The notes: generated from the sequence alone by a model not told the origin. A stretch of DNA of 55,330 nucleotides from an uncultured Paracoccaceae bacterium (GCA_937883775.1 CAKZXZ010000214.1:1-55330); one strand, 5' to 3'; counted from the first letter of the stretch, positions 1 to 8,469 are shown. Numbers and translations are program-made.

Positions 1-269
1 CGGCTGATGACAGCCTCGCCACGCGCGTTCTCGACCTGACGGAGGAACACCTCCACCTCGTCGCCCACTTCAATCTCGGGGGCTTCGCCGGGATTTGCGA
101 ATTCTTTCAGCTCAACACGGCCTTCCATTTTGTAGCCGACGTCGATGATGGCTTGGCCCGCTTCAATCGCGATGACCTTGCCTTTGACAACAGAGCCCTC
201 ATCGGGCGTGTCAATTTCGAAGCTTTCGTTCAGGAGGGCTTCGAATTCCTCCATGGTTGCGTTCGCCAT
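1..269 (-). CDS. rpsA: 30S ribosomal protein S1, N-terminal part (gene continues beyond the left edge)
   Basis: Reading leftwards from the ATG at 267-269, the frame stays open to the window edge (89 codons). It encodes the start of ribosomal protein S1, the mRNA-binding protein of the 30S subunit. The N-terminus (MANATMEEFEALLNESF) is the usual alphaproteobacterial S1 start, and it is followed by the first S1 RNA-binding repeat with the pattern GSVVKGKVIAIEAGQAIIDVG. A short acidic N-terminal segment for ribosome docking precedes it, as in the family. The gene has its own promoter and a leader of about 170 nt (separate entries) and is separated from cmk by an RNA ligase gene. Identification is secure; only the first sixth or so of the protein is visible. 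Confidence 0.95.
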   Translation of the reverse strand, partial: MANATMEEFEALLNESFEIDTPDEGSVVKGKVIAIEAGQAIIDVGYKMEGRVELKEFANPGEAPEIEVGDEVEVFLRQVENARGEAVIS

Positions 270-376
270 AAGCGTTTGTTTTCCTTACACGTTTGTTTTC
301 TGGCCGCGCGGTTGGCTCCGCCGGTCTTGGGGTTTGGTCTTCGTCGTTCCGTCGCAGCACAAGTTCCAAAACAATG

Positions 377-399
377 AGGGCCGGTATAATACCGACCCT
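377..399 (-). promoter_or_regulatory. Near-perfect palindrome (hairpin) in the rpsA leader
   Basis: A 23-nt palindrome is centred on 388: the arm AGGGYCGGTAT is mirrored with only one asymmetric pair (C against A in DNA, a possible G-U pair in RNA). In rpsA mRNA it would form an 11-bp stem about 110 nt upstream of the start codon, between the promoter and the gene. Its role is unknown. S1 synthesis is autoregulated in E. coli through leader structures, so a translational operator is one option and a transcription-factor site is another. Confidence 0.6.
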
Positions 400-444
400 G
401 CTCAAGGCTCACATGCTACGACTGTTCCGCCGTTTGACAGCGGC

Positions 445-473
445 TCTATACGAAGGAATCCCCTTGGGATCAA
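445..473 (-). promoter_or_regulatory. Sigma-70-type promoter for rpsA
   Basis: On the minus strand the sequence shows TTGATC (468-473) as the -35 box, a 17-bp spacer, and TATAGA (445-450) as the -10 box. Transcription would start near 438, leaving a leader of about 170 nt before rpsA. The promoter lies downstream of the RNA ligase gene, so rpsA need not depend on the cmk promoter. Confidence 0.6.
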
Positions 474-587
474 GGGCGATGAAGAGTTGGCGGTGGCCTA
501 AGAACGTTTGTAATGGAGCCAAACCAAAATTACAGCTAATGACTAGTTGCAGCTCAAGCCTGCCGAGTTGAGGTAACGCAGCAAATG

Positions 588-1217
588 TCAGCTTTTACTG
601 CGAAGACTGTTTTTGATGATCTCGGCCTTGGTCCAGTGAATATCGCTTTGAACATGCCCGGCGCGAACATACTTTGCGACAAGATTAGCCATCTCACCCT
701 CCGAAAAGAACGAAGTAGACCTCACGACAAAACCCTCTTGTTTTTCAAGGTCCAGTCCTTTCAGGACCGACTTGACCGTCGGTTCATCAAACTGACCGCG
801 GCGTAGTACGGGCACCGGTTCGACGCCCAGTCCGTGAAATCTCTTTAGGGTTTCATCCCAGCCTTGAATCACATCGCCAACAATCCAAGCAAAGCCGAGA
901 AAAAAAGACGGAAGGTCATCGTAAGCGACTGAATGCTTAGCAAACAAATACTCACCAACGATCCTTTCGTCTTCAGTCAAACACGGCGAGATACCAGCAG
1001 CATATGCCTTCATCCAATCACGGGTTATGTGGTAGCCGCTGTCTGGGCTTCGCGCATGACAACCACCGACAAGAATAGTCGTGTTTTCACCGTCCATTTT
1101 CTCGGTGAACACGACCTCTCGGGCAGTCTTCAGGTGAGAAAGATCTTTAATGATCTTGTCGTCGCTTCCAACACCAGGTGAGGTTGGCAGGTGAAATGTG
1201 CGTCCGTATTTCTTCAT
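588..1217 (-). CDS. Putative ATP-dependent RNA ligase, adenylation domain only (Rnl2-like fold)
   Basis: A 209-residue protein of the covalent nucleotidyltransferase superfamily. Motif I is EKMDGEN, with the AMP-accepting lysine at K40. Motif III is GEYLFAKHS (88-96), followed by IIIa FFLGFAW (105-111), motif IV EGFVVRS (161-167) and motif V AKYVR (181-185). These are the core elements of RNA ligases (RNA_ligase family, PF09414). There is no room for the C-terminal domain of T4 Rnl2 (about 330 residues in total), so this is a minimal catalytic core. It probably seals nicks or breaks in RNA; the substrate is unknown. It sits alone between cmk and rpsA, genes that are normally adjacent, with about 320 bp of non-coding DNA on each side and visibly lower G+C than its neighbours. 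This suggests lateral gain. The start at 1217 is ATG with a weak purine-rich RBS (AAAGAAAG). No kinase, phosphatase or Hen1 partner is nearby. Confidence 0.82.
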   Translation of the reverse strand: MKKYGRTFHLPTSPGVGSDDKIIKDLSHLKTAREVVFTEKMDGENTTILVGGCHARSPDSGYHITRDWMKAYAAGISPCLTEDERIVGEYLFAKHSVAYDDLPSFFLGFAWIVGDVIQGWDETLKRFHGLGVEPVPVLRRGQFDEPTVKSVLKGLDLEKQEGFVVRSTSFFSEGEMANLVAKYVRAGHVQSDIHWTKAEIIKNSLRSKS

Positions 1218-1544
1218 GCTTTCTTTATCGCAGACTTATAAAATCAAAGGGAAGTCACCATCTTTAAATCAGACCTTTAATCAGAAATTGTAAGCAACTG
1301 TGCTGTCCCGCAAACTTAGCCATCACTGCCCACACCGAACTCACCCTCTCTTCTCCCTTAGCCCCCGACCCTAACACCCGTTAACAGATCGAGCAGCAGG
1401 AAGAGGGCCACGGGTTGTCCACTGCAAAACAGCTCATGCTTCCCTCAGACCGGAGGCATTCGAACTAATCAGAACGGGGACCCTTCTCCGCAAGGGCGGG
1501 GCGACCCACTTGTTACCTGAGACCGCTTGATGCGGCGCCGCATT
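1218..1544. other. Gene-free stretch between the RNA ligase gene and cmk
   Basis: No coding sequence is apparent. Two features stand out. An imperfect direct repeat, CTTTAAATCAGA (1262-1273) and CTTTAATCAGA (1275-1285), lies upstream of the RNA ligase and could be an operator. A 14-bp perfect palindrome, ATGCGGCGCCGCAT (1530-1543), lies directly after the cmk stop and is followed on the plus strand by a T-rich run. The palindrome may act as a terminator. Confidence 0.45.
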
Positions 1545-2165
1545 TTATTTCGAAAGACCGTCACGCACCGCATCAATGTGCGCAATCGCCGTGGCCACCG
1601 CCGTTTCGATATCCATCTCGGACGTGTCGATCACGACCGCGCCCTCTGCTGCTTTCAGCGGAGCCGTTGCGCGTTCGCGGTCCCGTGCGTCGCGGGCTTC
1701 CACGTCGGCAAGAACCGCGTCATATGCCGTCTCGATCCCACGTTCGGTCAACTCCTTGAACCGCCGCTCTGCCCGCACTTGCGCGGATGCCGTCACGAAC
1801 AGCTTCACCTCCGCCTCAGGGCAGATCACCGTGCCGATATCGCGCCCGTCCAGAACGGCCCCGCCTGCGCGGCGCGCAAAGGCACGTTGGAAATCAACCA
1901 ACGCCGCACGAACCTCCGGGATGACCGCGACTTTCGATGCCGCATCTGCCACTTCTGGCGTCCGTAAGGCGGGGTTTTCCAGATCCTCGGCTACCAAAGC
2001 CTGCGCCGCTTCGATCGCAGGCATCCCCGTTAAGGTTAATGCGCCAACTGCCCGGTAGAGCAACCCTGTATCCAGATGCGCAAACCCGAAATGCGCCGCC
2101 GCCGCCTTGGACACCGTGCCCTTGCCCGCCGCGGCAGGTCCATCGATGGCAATGGTAAAACTCAT
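1545..2165 (-). CDS. cmk: Cytidylate kinase
   Basis: The 206-residue protein phosphorylates CMP and dCMP with ATP in pyrimidine nucleotide synthesis in the cytoplasm. It opens with the P-loop GPAAAGKGT (9-17), followed by [10 protein letters not shown], typical of the CMP-binding region, and carries [13 protein letters not shown], the conserved cmk signature. The length fits the short form of the family. The ATG overlaps the stop of the upstream GFA-like gene by four bases (ATGA), so aroA, GFA-like and cmk are translationally coupled in one operon. In many proteobacteria the next gene would be rpsA; here an RNA ligase gene intervenes. Confidence 0.96.
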   Translation of the reverse strand: MSFTIAIDGPAAAGKGTVSKAAAAHFGFAHLDTGLLYRAVGALTLTGMPAIEAAQALVAEDLENPALRTPEVADAASKVAVIPEVRAALVDFQRAFARRAGGAVLDGRDIGTVICPEAEVKLFVTASAQVRAERRFKELTERGIETAYDAVLADVEARDARDRERATAPLKAAEGAVVIDTSEMDIETAVATAIAHIDAVRDGLSK

Positions 2166-2542
2166 GCTCCCTCCGATATCGGAACATCGTCGGGCAGATC
2201 GTAATAGTCGCCCTTCTCGGCTGCAAAGATATGGCCTGTGATCGTCAGGCCCGTCCGCGTGTCAAACGCACCCATCTGGATCGACATTTCTGCTGCGCCT
2301 TCTCCACGTTGAAACAGTTGCGCACCGCAAGTTCCACAAAACCCACGTGCAACGCCGGGCTTGAAGGCATACCACTTTACGTCACCCGTAACTGAAATTG
2401 CTTCAACCGGAGCAGCAGTCGCAACGTCGAAATGCCCACTGCCTTTGCGACATTGCAAACAATGGCACGCCACGGCCGGCACTAAAGACCCTTCGACTGA
2501 AAAGGTCACAGCCCCGCAAATACATGAGCCGCGATGGGTCAC
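2162..2542 (-). CDS. GFA/CENP-V domain zinc protein
   Basis: A 126-residue protein of the glutathione-dependent formaldehyde-activating (GFA) family. It carries the zinc-binding cysteines in the usual order: CICG near residue 7, CHCLQCRKG around 26-34, and [10 protein letters not shown] around 68-77. The family is named after Gfa of Paracoccus, but most members, including stand-alone ones like this, have no proven substrate. It is sandwiched between aroA and cmk with 4-bp overlaps on both sides; this position suggests co-expression rather than a shared pathway. The start is GTG at 2540-2542, overlapping the aroA stop (GTGA). The fold call is firm, the function is open. Confidence 0.85.
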   Translation of the reverse strand: MTHRGSCICGAVTFSVEGSLVPAVACHCLQCRKGSGHFDVATAAPVEAISVTGDVKWYAFKPGVARGFCGTCGAQLFQRGEGAAEMSIQMGAFDTRTGLTITGHIFAAEKGDYYDLPDDVPISEGA

Positions 2543-3885
2543 GCTCGCTCCAGCTTGGCGCCCAACTGCGCCATCAACGGCTCGAAAATCGGGAAGGACG
2601 TGGCAATCGGGCCGCCGTCATCGACGTGCACCCCCGCCTGCGCGCCCATGCCCAGACACATGAACGACATGGCAATCCGATGATCCAGATGGCTGGCTGC
2701 TATGCCACCGCCCGGTACGCCATCAGAGCCAAGCCCATGCACGATCATGCTATCTTCGGTCTCGTCCACAGTGATCCCGTTTGCACGAAGCCCCACGGCC
2801 ATCGCATCAATCCGGTCACTTTCCTTGACCCGCAGTTCCTTGACGCCGTCCATCACCGTCTGCCCCGTTGCAAAAGCTGCGACCACTGACAGGATCGGAT
2901 ATTCGTCAATCATGCTGGCCGCGCGTTCCGGCGGAACAGCGATGCCTTTCATATCCGGCGAATATTTCGCACGCAGATCGGCCACCGGTTCTCCGCCCTC
3001 AACCCGCTCGTTCTCGTACACAAGATCAGCGCCCATCTCGCGTAGTGTGGTATAAAGCCCTGCACGCGTCGGGTTCAGCCCAATCCCCGGCACCAAAACA
3101 TCGGAGCCTTTGGTAATCAGCGCTGCGCAGACCGGAAACGCGGCCGAGCTTGGATCACGCGGTACTACAATCGTCTGCGCCTGCAGCTCTGGCTGTCCAG
3201 TCAGCGTAATCACCCGGCCCTGCTCGGTTTCCTCAACTGCGATTTCGGCCCCGAACCCTGCGAGCATCCGTTCGGTATGATCCCGCGTCGCCTCCTTTTC
3301 GATGACAACGGTCTGACCCGGCGCATTCAGCCCCGCGAGCAGTACCGCCGATTTGACCTGAGCTGATGGCATCGGCACCACATAACGCACAGGCACAGGT
3401 TCTGCAGCACCGACAATCGTCATGGGCAACCGCCCACCTTCGCGCCCGAAAGACGCAGCGCCAAATTCTGAGATCGGATCAGTGATCCGCCCCATAGGCC
3501 GCCCACGCAAAGACGCGTCCCCTGTAAACGTCGCCGTAATTTGAGAAGTTGCCATCGCGCCAATAATCAGTCGCACTCCGGTGCCGGAATTACCGCAATC
3601 GATCACCTGCTCGGGCTCGGCAAATCCGCCGACACCAACCCCATGCACCGACCAATGGCCACCACCATGATCCGTGACCTCCGCCCCGAAAGCGCGCATC
3701 GCTTTGGCGGTATCCAAAACGTCTTCGCCTTCCAGCAGACCGCTGATCTTTGTCTCGCCAACGGACAGAGCCCCGAGGATCAGCGACCGATGCGAAATTG
3801 ACTTATCCCCCGGCACTTCGGCCACACCGTTCAGCGGTCCGCACGGATGCGATGTCATTGGAATTGGCGTGCCGTGGCTGGACAT
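2539..3885 (-). CDS. aroA: 3-phosphoshikimate 1-carboxyvinyltransferase (EPSP synthase, class II type)
   Basis: 448 residues. It transfers the enolpyruvyl group of PEP to shikimate-3-phosphate in the shikimate pathway to aromatic amino acids. Motifs: GDKSISHRS (26-34), [10 protein letters not shown] (97-106), RGRPMGRI (127-134), the SMIDEYP active-site segment, LRVKESDRI and DHRIAMSF. The overall motif style matches the class II enzymes (Agrobacterium CP4 type). However, the residue equivalent to E. coli Gly96 is Gly (G101), not the Ala that confers glyphosate tolerance on CP4. The start is the ATG at 3883-3885, which gives an N-terminus similar in length to CP4. It is first in the aroA, GFA-like, cmk operon. 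Confidence 0.96.
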   Translation of the reverse strand: MSSHGTPIPMTSHPCGPLNGVAEVPGDKSISHRSLILGALSVGETKISGLLEGEDVLDTAKAMRAFGAEVTDHGGGHWSVHGVGVGGFAEPEQVIDCGNSGTGVRLIIGAMATSQITATFTGDASLRGRPMGRITDPISEFGAASFGREGGRLPMTIVGAAEPVPVRYVVPMPSAQVKSAVLLAGLNAPGQTVVIEKEATRDHTERMLAGFGAEIAVEETEQGRVITLTGQPELQAQTIVVPRDPSSAAFPVCAALITKGSDVLVPGIGLNPTRAGLYTTLREMGADLVYENERVEGGEPVADLRAKYSPDMKGIAVPPERAASMIDEYPILSVVAAFATGQTVMDGVKELRVKESDRIDAMAVGLRANGITVDETEDSMIVHGLGSDGVPGGGIAASHLDHRIAMSFMCLGMGAQAGVHVDDGGPIATSFPIFEPLMAQLGAKLERA

Positions 3886-3943
3886 GGAGAACCTCTATTG
3901 CAGTCGCAAGCGTCTTAGCGCGCCGCCGGCGCAGGGAAAACCC

Positions 3944-4657
3944 TCAAGTGTTGCGTTGAAAGGTCAGATAGTGCGGCACGCGACTTTCACGCAGAGCCTT
4001 TTGCTCGTACCGCGTCGAAATCCAGTCATCCCATGGCGTACGCCAATCCAACGGACGCTCTGCCATCCAAGTGAAACCAGCCTTTGGGACCTGCACCAAG
4101 GTCTGGCGCACATAGTCTGGAATGTCGGTCGCCACACGGAACTCTGCACCGGGTTTGAGAATATGCGCCAAAGGCTTTAGGTGCTCTGGCGTTACAAAAC
4201 GCCGCCGGTGATGGCGCTTTTTTGGCCAAGGATCAGGGTACAGTAGAAACGCTTTTGAAACAGATGCCGCTGGTAACACGTCAAATAAATGCCGCGCATC
4301 GTTGGGATAAATGCGCAGGTTTTTCACACCTGCCTTGCGCACTTTACCCAACAGCATCGCGACGCCGTTGATATAGGGTTCAGCCCCGATGATACCGACA
4401 TCTGGGTTTGTCGCAGCCTGGTGCACCAAATGCTCGCCACCACCAAAACCGATCTCAAGCCAGATCTCTTTACCGCCAAAAAGCGCCTCAATATTCAAGG
4501 ACGTCCGGGCAGGGTTTTCTTCCCAACCGACAGGCCCTGGTGAAAACTGCGCAAGATCCTCATCCAGATAAGCCTGCTGGCTATCGCGCAGACCTTTGCC
4601 TTTGAAACGGCCATAAAAATTGCGCCATGGTGCGCCAGAGGGGTGCTTATCTGTCAT
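3944..4657 (-). CDS. trmB: tRNA (guanine-N7-)-methyltransferase
   Basis: 237 residues from the chosen ATG at 4655-4657. It methylates G46 of the tRNA variable loop using S-adenosylmethionine. The SAM-binding loop is LEIGFGGGEH (67-76), and the family signature YPDPWPKKRHHRRR lies at 140-153, followed by TDIPDYVRQ. An in-frame start 17 codons upstream would add an arginine-rich tail (RRRTRPRR) that is not typical, so the shorter start is preferred. It lies downstream of metK, which makes its methyl donor, but a strong hairpin terminator between them argues for separate transcription. Confidence 0.94.
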   Translation of the reverse strand: MTDKHPSGAPWRNFYGRFKGKGLRDSQQAYLDEDLAQFSPGPVGWEENPARTSLNIEALFGGKEIWLEIGFGGGEHLVHQAATNPDVGIIGAEPYINGVAMLLGKVRKAGVKNLRIYPNDARHLFDVLPAASVSKAFLLYPDPWPKKRHHRRRFVTPEHLKPLAHILKPGAEFRVATDIPDYVRQTLVQVPKAGFTWMAERPLDWRTPWDDWISTRYEQKALRESRVPHYLTFQRNT

Positions 4658-4718
4658 GCGCCGGGGTCTAGTGCGCCTTCGCAGCAAGCGCAACGCCTGT
4701 GGCGACAACAGGATTTTC

Positions 4719-4739
4719 GGTATTTATCGACAAAAGAAG
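4719..4739 (+). repeat. Dispersed repeat, copy 1 (GGTATTT-N3-GACAAAAGAAG)
   Basis: The sequence is GGTATTT, ATC, then GACAAAAGAAG. It lies between trmB and metK, and its last three bases form the base of the metK terminator stem. The same pattern occurs at 20568-20590, 25133-25153 and 34354-34376. Confidence 0.75.
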
Positions 4740-4786
4740 ACAAAGGCGCGCATTGACCTTAACACGCGCGCCTTTGTCTTCGCTTT
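4728..4786 (-). terminator. Strong hairpin terminator downstream of metK (possibly bidirectional)
   Basis: A perfect 15-bp stem is formed by 4737-4751 (AAGACAAAGGCGCGC) and 4766-4780, with a 14-nt loop. On the minus strand it is followed by CTTTTGTC, whose T-tract belongs to the dispersed repeat. On the plus strand it is followed by CGCTTTTTC. It ends metK transcripts just after the gene's stop. Confidence 0.8.
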
Positions 4787-4800
4787 TTCAAGTATCCAGA

Positions 4801-5982
4801 TCAGACCGCGCGGCGCAAAGCCTCGGCAAGATCGGTTTTCTCCCAGCTGAAGCCCCCGTCAGTCGCCGGCTGGCGGCCAAAATGACCATAAGCCGCTGTG
4901 CGCGCATAGATTGGTCGGTTCATCTGAAGATGCTCCCGGATACCACGCGGGGTCAGATCCATGACCTGTGCAACGGCTTTTTCGATCTCGGCGTCAGGCA
5001 CCTGCCCGGTGCCAAATGTGTCGGCATAGATCGACAGTGGCTTGGCCACGCCAATCGCATAGCTCAGCTGGATTGTGCAACGGTCTGCCATACCAGAGGC
5101 TACGACATTTTTCGCCAGATAGCGCGCTGCATAAGCGGCCGAGCGGTCTACCTTGGTCGGATCTTTACCAGAAAATGCACCACCCCCATGAGGCGCCGCA
5201 CCGCCATATGTATCCACAATGATCTTACGGCCAGTAAGGCCTGCATCGCCATCGGGGCCACCGATCACGAAGGTCCCGGTCGGGTTCACCCACCATTCGG
5301 TGTCTTCGGTCACCCAGCCATCGGGAAGAACGTCCAGGATGTAGGGCTCTACAATCGCGCGGATATCATCGCTCGTCTGGTCCTCGGAGGCGTGCTGTGT
5401 GGATAGAACGATCGAAGACACACCCACCGGCTTGCCGTCTTCGTAAATCACAGACAACTGCGACTTAGCATCCGGGCGCAATGTCGGCTCGGTGCCGTCT
5501 TTGCGGACCTCGGCCAGACGGCGTAAAATCGCATGGGCATACTGGATCGGCGCGGGCATCAGCGCGTCGGTCTCTTTCGTGGCGTAGCCGAACATGATGC
5601 CCTGGTCGCCAGCGCCTTCGTCCTTGTCGTCACCTGCATCAACGCCTTGGGCGATATGCGCAGATTGTGGGTGCAGAAGGTTCGTCACTTCGCATGTCGC
5701 GTGGTGAAACTCATCCTGCTCGTATCCGATATCCTTGATACAGGCACGGGCGATATCCTCGATCCGGCCTAGATAATCATTGAGCTTGGATTTGTCAGAC
5801 AGACCCACCTCGCCACCAATAACAACGCGGTTCGTCGTAGCGAAGGTTTCAGCTGCAACGCGGGCTTCTGGCTCTTCGGCCAGAAACGCATCAAGAACAG
5901 CATCGGAAATGCGGTCGCACACCTTATCAGGGTGCCCCTCGGAGACGGATTCCGAGGTAAAGGTATAATTCTTGCGGGACAT
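4801..5982 (-). CDS. metK: S-adenosylmethionine synthetase
   Basis: 393 residues. It makes S-adenosylmethionine from methionine and ATP in the cytoplasm. Signature segments: [17 protein letters not shown] near the N-terminus, [12 protein letters not shown] (ATP-binding), the glycine-rich [15 protein letters not shown] loop, and [16 protein letters not shown]. The length is that of the bacterial family. A SAM/SAH-type riboswitch in its 47-nt upstream leader contains the Shine-Dalgarno GGAG, so SAM should switch off translation. This is feedback control of the enzyme by its product. A strong terminator follows the stop codon. Confidence 0.98.
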   Translation of the reverse strand: MSRKNYTFTSESVSEGHPDKVCDRISDAVLDAFLAEEPEARVAAETFATTNRVVIGGEVGLSDKSKLNDYLGRIEDIARACIKDIGYEQDEFHHATCEVTNLLHPQSAHIAQGVDAGDDKDEGAGDQGIMFGYATKETDALMPAPIQYAHAILRRLAEVRKDGTEPTLRPDAKSQLSVIYEDGKPVGVSSIVLSTQHASEDQTSDDIRAIVEPYILDVLPDGWVTEDTEWWVNPTGTFVIGGPDGDAGLTGRKIIVDTYGGAAPHGGGAFSGKDPTKVDRSAAYAARYLAKNVVASGMADRCTIQLSYAIGVAKPLSIYADTFGTGQVPDAEIEKAVAQVMDLTPRGIREHLQMNRPIYARTAAYGHFGRQPATDGGFSWEKTDLAEALRRAV

Positions 5983-5988
5983 GAAAAG

Positions 5989-6035
5989 TGCTCCAGTAGG
6001 GTTATCCCATCACGTCAGGAAGCCGTTGTGACGGG
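5989..6035 (-). promoter_or_regulatory. SAM/SAH riboswitch upstream of metK
   Basis: In the mRNA sense the leader reads CCCGUCAC (6035-6028), a 14-nt loop AACGGCUUCCUGAC (6027-6014), then GUGAUGGG (6013-6006). This is an 8-bp P1 stem with one G-U pair. It is followed by a 10-nt linker and UGGAGCA (5995-5989). The loop segment GCUUCC can pair with GGAGC to make an H-type pseudoknot that hides the Shine-Dalgarno GGAG, six nucleotides before the ATG. The core (CACAACGGCUUCCUG, CGUG, then UGGAGCA) matches, as I remember it, the SAM/SAH class described upstream of metK in Rhodobacterales. Control would be at translation initiation. Confidence 0.88.
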
Positions 6036-6050
6036 TTTATGACTGCTCGC

Positions 6051-7568
6051 TTACGCCTGCGGCGCAGGTCCGTCAATCGAAGACCGTTTTCGTATCATGA
6101 CCAATGTCAAAGCGACGAAAACGAGCAACAGAAGAAGCGGCCCGTCTCCGGTTTTGGAGTAGAAAGTGGGCGGAAGTGGGGCGGGCAAAGCCACATCGCG
6201 GTAACCAGCCTCACCCAGTGGGATACTCTCGATCACGCGGCCCGACGGATCAATCATCGCCGACACGCCGGTATTGGCGACGCGCACCATGGGAAGTCCC
6301 TGTTCAACCGATCTCAAGCGGGCTTGGGCAAGATGCTGATACGGGCCAGAAAACGTGCCAAACCAAGCGTCGTTGGTGATAAGCAACAGCCAGTCGGGCC
6401 GTGCGACCCCGCGCAGATTGCGGGGGAAAACACCCTCGTAGCAGATCAGCGGAAGCGCTTTGCCCATGGCGCCGATGTCAATCAGCGCAGGGCCAGGACC
6501 CGGCGTGTAGCCGCCCGTCGCCTGTGCGGCAGATCCAAGAAAACCGATATTTGAGAAAAGATGCGCAAGCGGAATGTATTCACCAAACGGTACAAGATGA
6601 TGCTTGTCATAAACCGCGCTGACCCCGCCGGACGGGCCCACAACGGCAAGCGAATTGAAATAATCAGGCCCCTCTGATCGTTGCGCGCCAAGGATCAGCC
6701 CAGCCCCACCCGCGGCTTTATTGATCTGGGCAATGAGACCACCGGCGCGTTCAAGCGCGTAGGGAATGGCGGTTTCGGGCCAGACGACTAGATCGACGGC
6801 AGGTAGCGCACGGGTAAACTCCAATTGGCGATTGTAAAAAATCGGGATGAAGTCAGGGTCCCATTTTTGATGCTGAGGCGCATTGGGCTGGATCAGGCGG
6901 ACCATTGGGCGGTCTGGATCAACCCGCAGCGCATCAGGCATGTTCAACAGCGGCGCGCCGATCAGAACCAATGCCGGAACCAGCGCCCAGCGCTTGAAGA
7001 CCAGGGCCAACAACAAACAAGCGACTGCCAGCAAAAGCCCTAGCGTAAGGCCTAGCGCCCCAATGTAAGCCGCCAGATGCACATAAGGTGTGTCGATCAG
7101 CACATGGCCAATCAGCGCCCAGGGAAAACCCGTAAACAAGACCCCACGCAACGCCTCGACCCCGGTCCAGACCATGCAGAGCAACAATAATGCTTGAACC
7201 GGTCCAGTGCGAAACCGCTGGGTCAACGCAAATCCTGCGCCCCACAAAAACGCCAGGCCACCTGCCAGCAAGACCAGCGCGAAAGGGGCCATCCAGCCGT
7301 GGCGGGCGATGTCGACAAGAAAGGGCTCTACAATCCAGTTCAGGCTTAGGGCGAACCAGCCGAACCCGACGCTCCACCCGATCAGGGCGGCACGTTTCAC
7401 AGTTTGGGTGGAGATGAACAGCGTCATCGCTGCCATCAGACCCAAAACGCTGAAAATCGGCAAATCGAAAGGCGCATGCCCTAAAGCAGCCACTGCCCCC
7501 GCAAGGACTGACATCGCAACGATCCGAGACCGCGATTGCGCCGCGGTCCAGCTGTACAGCGCGCCCAT
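6051..7568 (-). CDS. lnt: Apolipoprotein N-acyltransferase
   Basis: 505 residues from the ATG at 7566-7568. It adds the third acyl chain to the N-terminal cysteine of lipoproteins in the inner membrane. The N-terminal half has about seven to eight hydrophobic segments. The C-terminal nitrilase-like domain carries the Glu-Lys-Cys triad: E265 in WPETAIP, K322 in YDKHHLVPFGEY and C376 in LICYEG. A last hydrophobic helix closes the protein. A longer in-frame start exists 36 codons upstream but would overlap corC, which ends one base before the chosen ATG. It is part of the conserved phoH-ybeY-corC-lnt run. Confidence 0.96.
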   Translation of the reverse strand: MGALYSWTAAQSRSRIVAMSVLAGAVAALGHAPFDLPIFSVLGLMAAMTLFISTQTVKRAALIGWSVGFGWFALSLNWIVEPFLVDIARHGWMAPFALVLLAGGLAFLWGAGFALTQRFRTGPVQALLLLCMVWTGVEALRGVLFTGFPWALIGHVLIDTPYVHLAAYIGALGLTLGLLLAVACLLLALVFKRWALVPALVLIGAPLLNMPDALRVDPDRPMVRLIQPNAPQHQKWDPDFIPIFYNRQLEFTRALPAVDLVVWPETAIPYALERAGGLIAQINKAAGGAGLILGAQRSEGPDYFNSLAVVGPSGGVSAVYDKHHLVPFGEYIPLAHLFSNIGFLGSAAQATGGYTPGPGPALIDIGAMGKALPLICYEGVFPRNLRGVARPDWLLLITNDAWFGTFSGPYQHLAQARLRSVEQGLPMVRVANTGVSAMIDPSGRVIESIPLGEAGYRDVALPAPLPPTFYSKTGDGPLLLLLVFVALTLVMIRKRSSIDGPAPQA

Positions 7569-7569
7569 T

Positions 7570-8430
7570 CTAGCCCAGGCGTACGCGAAGACGTTTGATC
7601 CGGCGCGGATCCGCATCGACCACTTCAAATTCGGCACCAGAGGGATGCGGAACAACCTCACCGCGGGCTGGCACACGGCCGGTCAGGACAAAGACCAGAC
7701 CACCCAATGTGTCGATCTCGTCATCATCAAGACCTTCGGTAAGTGAGGTACCAATCGCCTCTTCAAACGCGTCAAGCGGCGTCGTCGCCAGCGCTAGATA
7801 AGAGCCCGGCTTTTCCTCGGACCATTGCTGTTCGTCTTCGGTGTCGTGCTCATCCTCGATCTCACCGATAACCTGTTCGATCAGATCCTCGATGGTCAGC
7901 AAGCCATCAACGCCGCCGTATTCATCAATGACCAACGCCATATGGGTCCGGTCACTTTGCATCTTTTGCAACAGCACCCCAATGGGCATCGATGGCGGTA
8001 CATAAAGCACCTCTCGCATCGCGTCGCCCAAGGCAAACCGTTTGTTGCCGTTGAAACCGAACTTCAATGCGAAATCCTTGAGGTGAACCATGCCTTTCGG
8101 CGTGTCCAATGTGCCCTCGTAGACCGGTAGACGCGTCAGACCACTGTCGCGGAAAACCTGTACCAGGTCGGTCTTCGTTATGTCGTTGGGCACGGCCGTA
8201 ATCTCGACCTTGGGTATCATCACATCCTCAACCCGCAATTTGCGCAGGTTGCCCATGCCATGTCCTGTGGGGACGTGACGCGCGGGCGTTTCGATGACGG
8301 GGGTCTCGTCTTCGGCAGGACTAAGGGACGAAATGATGCGCCCGAAAAAGCCAGGCGTCTTATCGTGTTCAGTTTCAGGTGTCTGCGCGCTTTGCGCTGC
8401 GCTAGAGCTTCCCTCGGACGTGTCGGCCAT
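7570..8430 (-). CDS. CorC/TlyC-type CBS-domain protein
   Basis: 286 residues. An acidic N-terminal tail of about 60 residues is followed by RVEDVMIPKVEI, the start of a CBS pair (about 68-195, with ALVIDEYGGVDGLLTIEDLIEQVIGEI). A CorC_HlyC C-terminal domain (about 205-285) ends in RRIKRLRVRL. The protein lacks the transmembrane DUF21 domain of larger relatives, so it is cytoplasmic and of the CorC/YbeX type. YbeX is linked to magnesium efflux or ribosome metabolism in E. coli. It sits between ybeY and lnt, the usual place, with one base to lnt. Confidence 0.88.
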   Translation of the reverse strand: MADTSEGSSSAAQSAQTPETEHDKTPGFFGRIISSLSPAEDETPVIETPARHVPTGHGMGNLRKLRVEDVMIPKVEITAVPNDITKTDLVQVFRDSGLTRLPVYEGTLDTPKGMVHLKDFALKFGFNGNKRFALGDAMREVLYVPPSMPIGVLLQKMQSDRTHMALVIDEYGGVDGLLTIEDLIEQVIGEIEDEHDTEDEQQWSEEKPGSYLALATTPLDAFEEAIGTSLTEGLDDDEIDTLGGLVFVLTGRVPARGEVVPHPSGAEFEVVDADPRRIKRLRVRLG

Positions 8431-8469
8431 TGATCCTTTTCCAAAACATGCAAAGAAAATACTTCGCTT

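Noticed and set aside
4699-5406. Plus-strand open frame opposite metK
   Set aside because: It is antisense to metK and its start lies in the terminator region; composition is that of a shadow frame.
6039-6554. Plus-strand open frame opposite the end of lnt and the riboswitch
   Set aside because: It is antisense to lnt and has a charged, non-globular composition.
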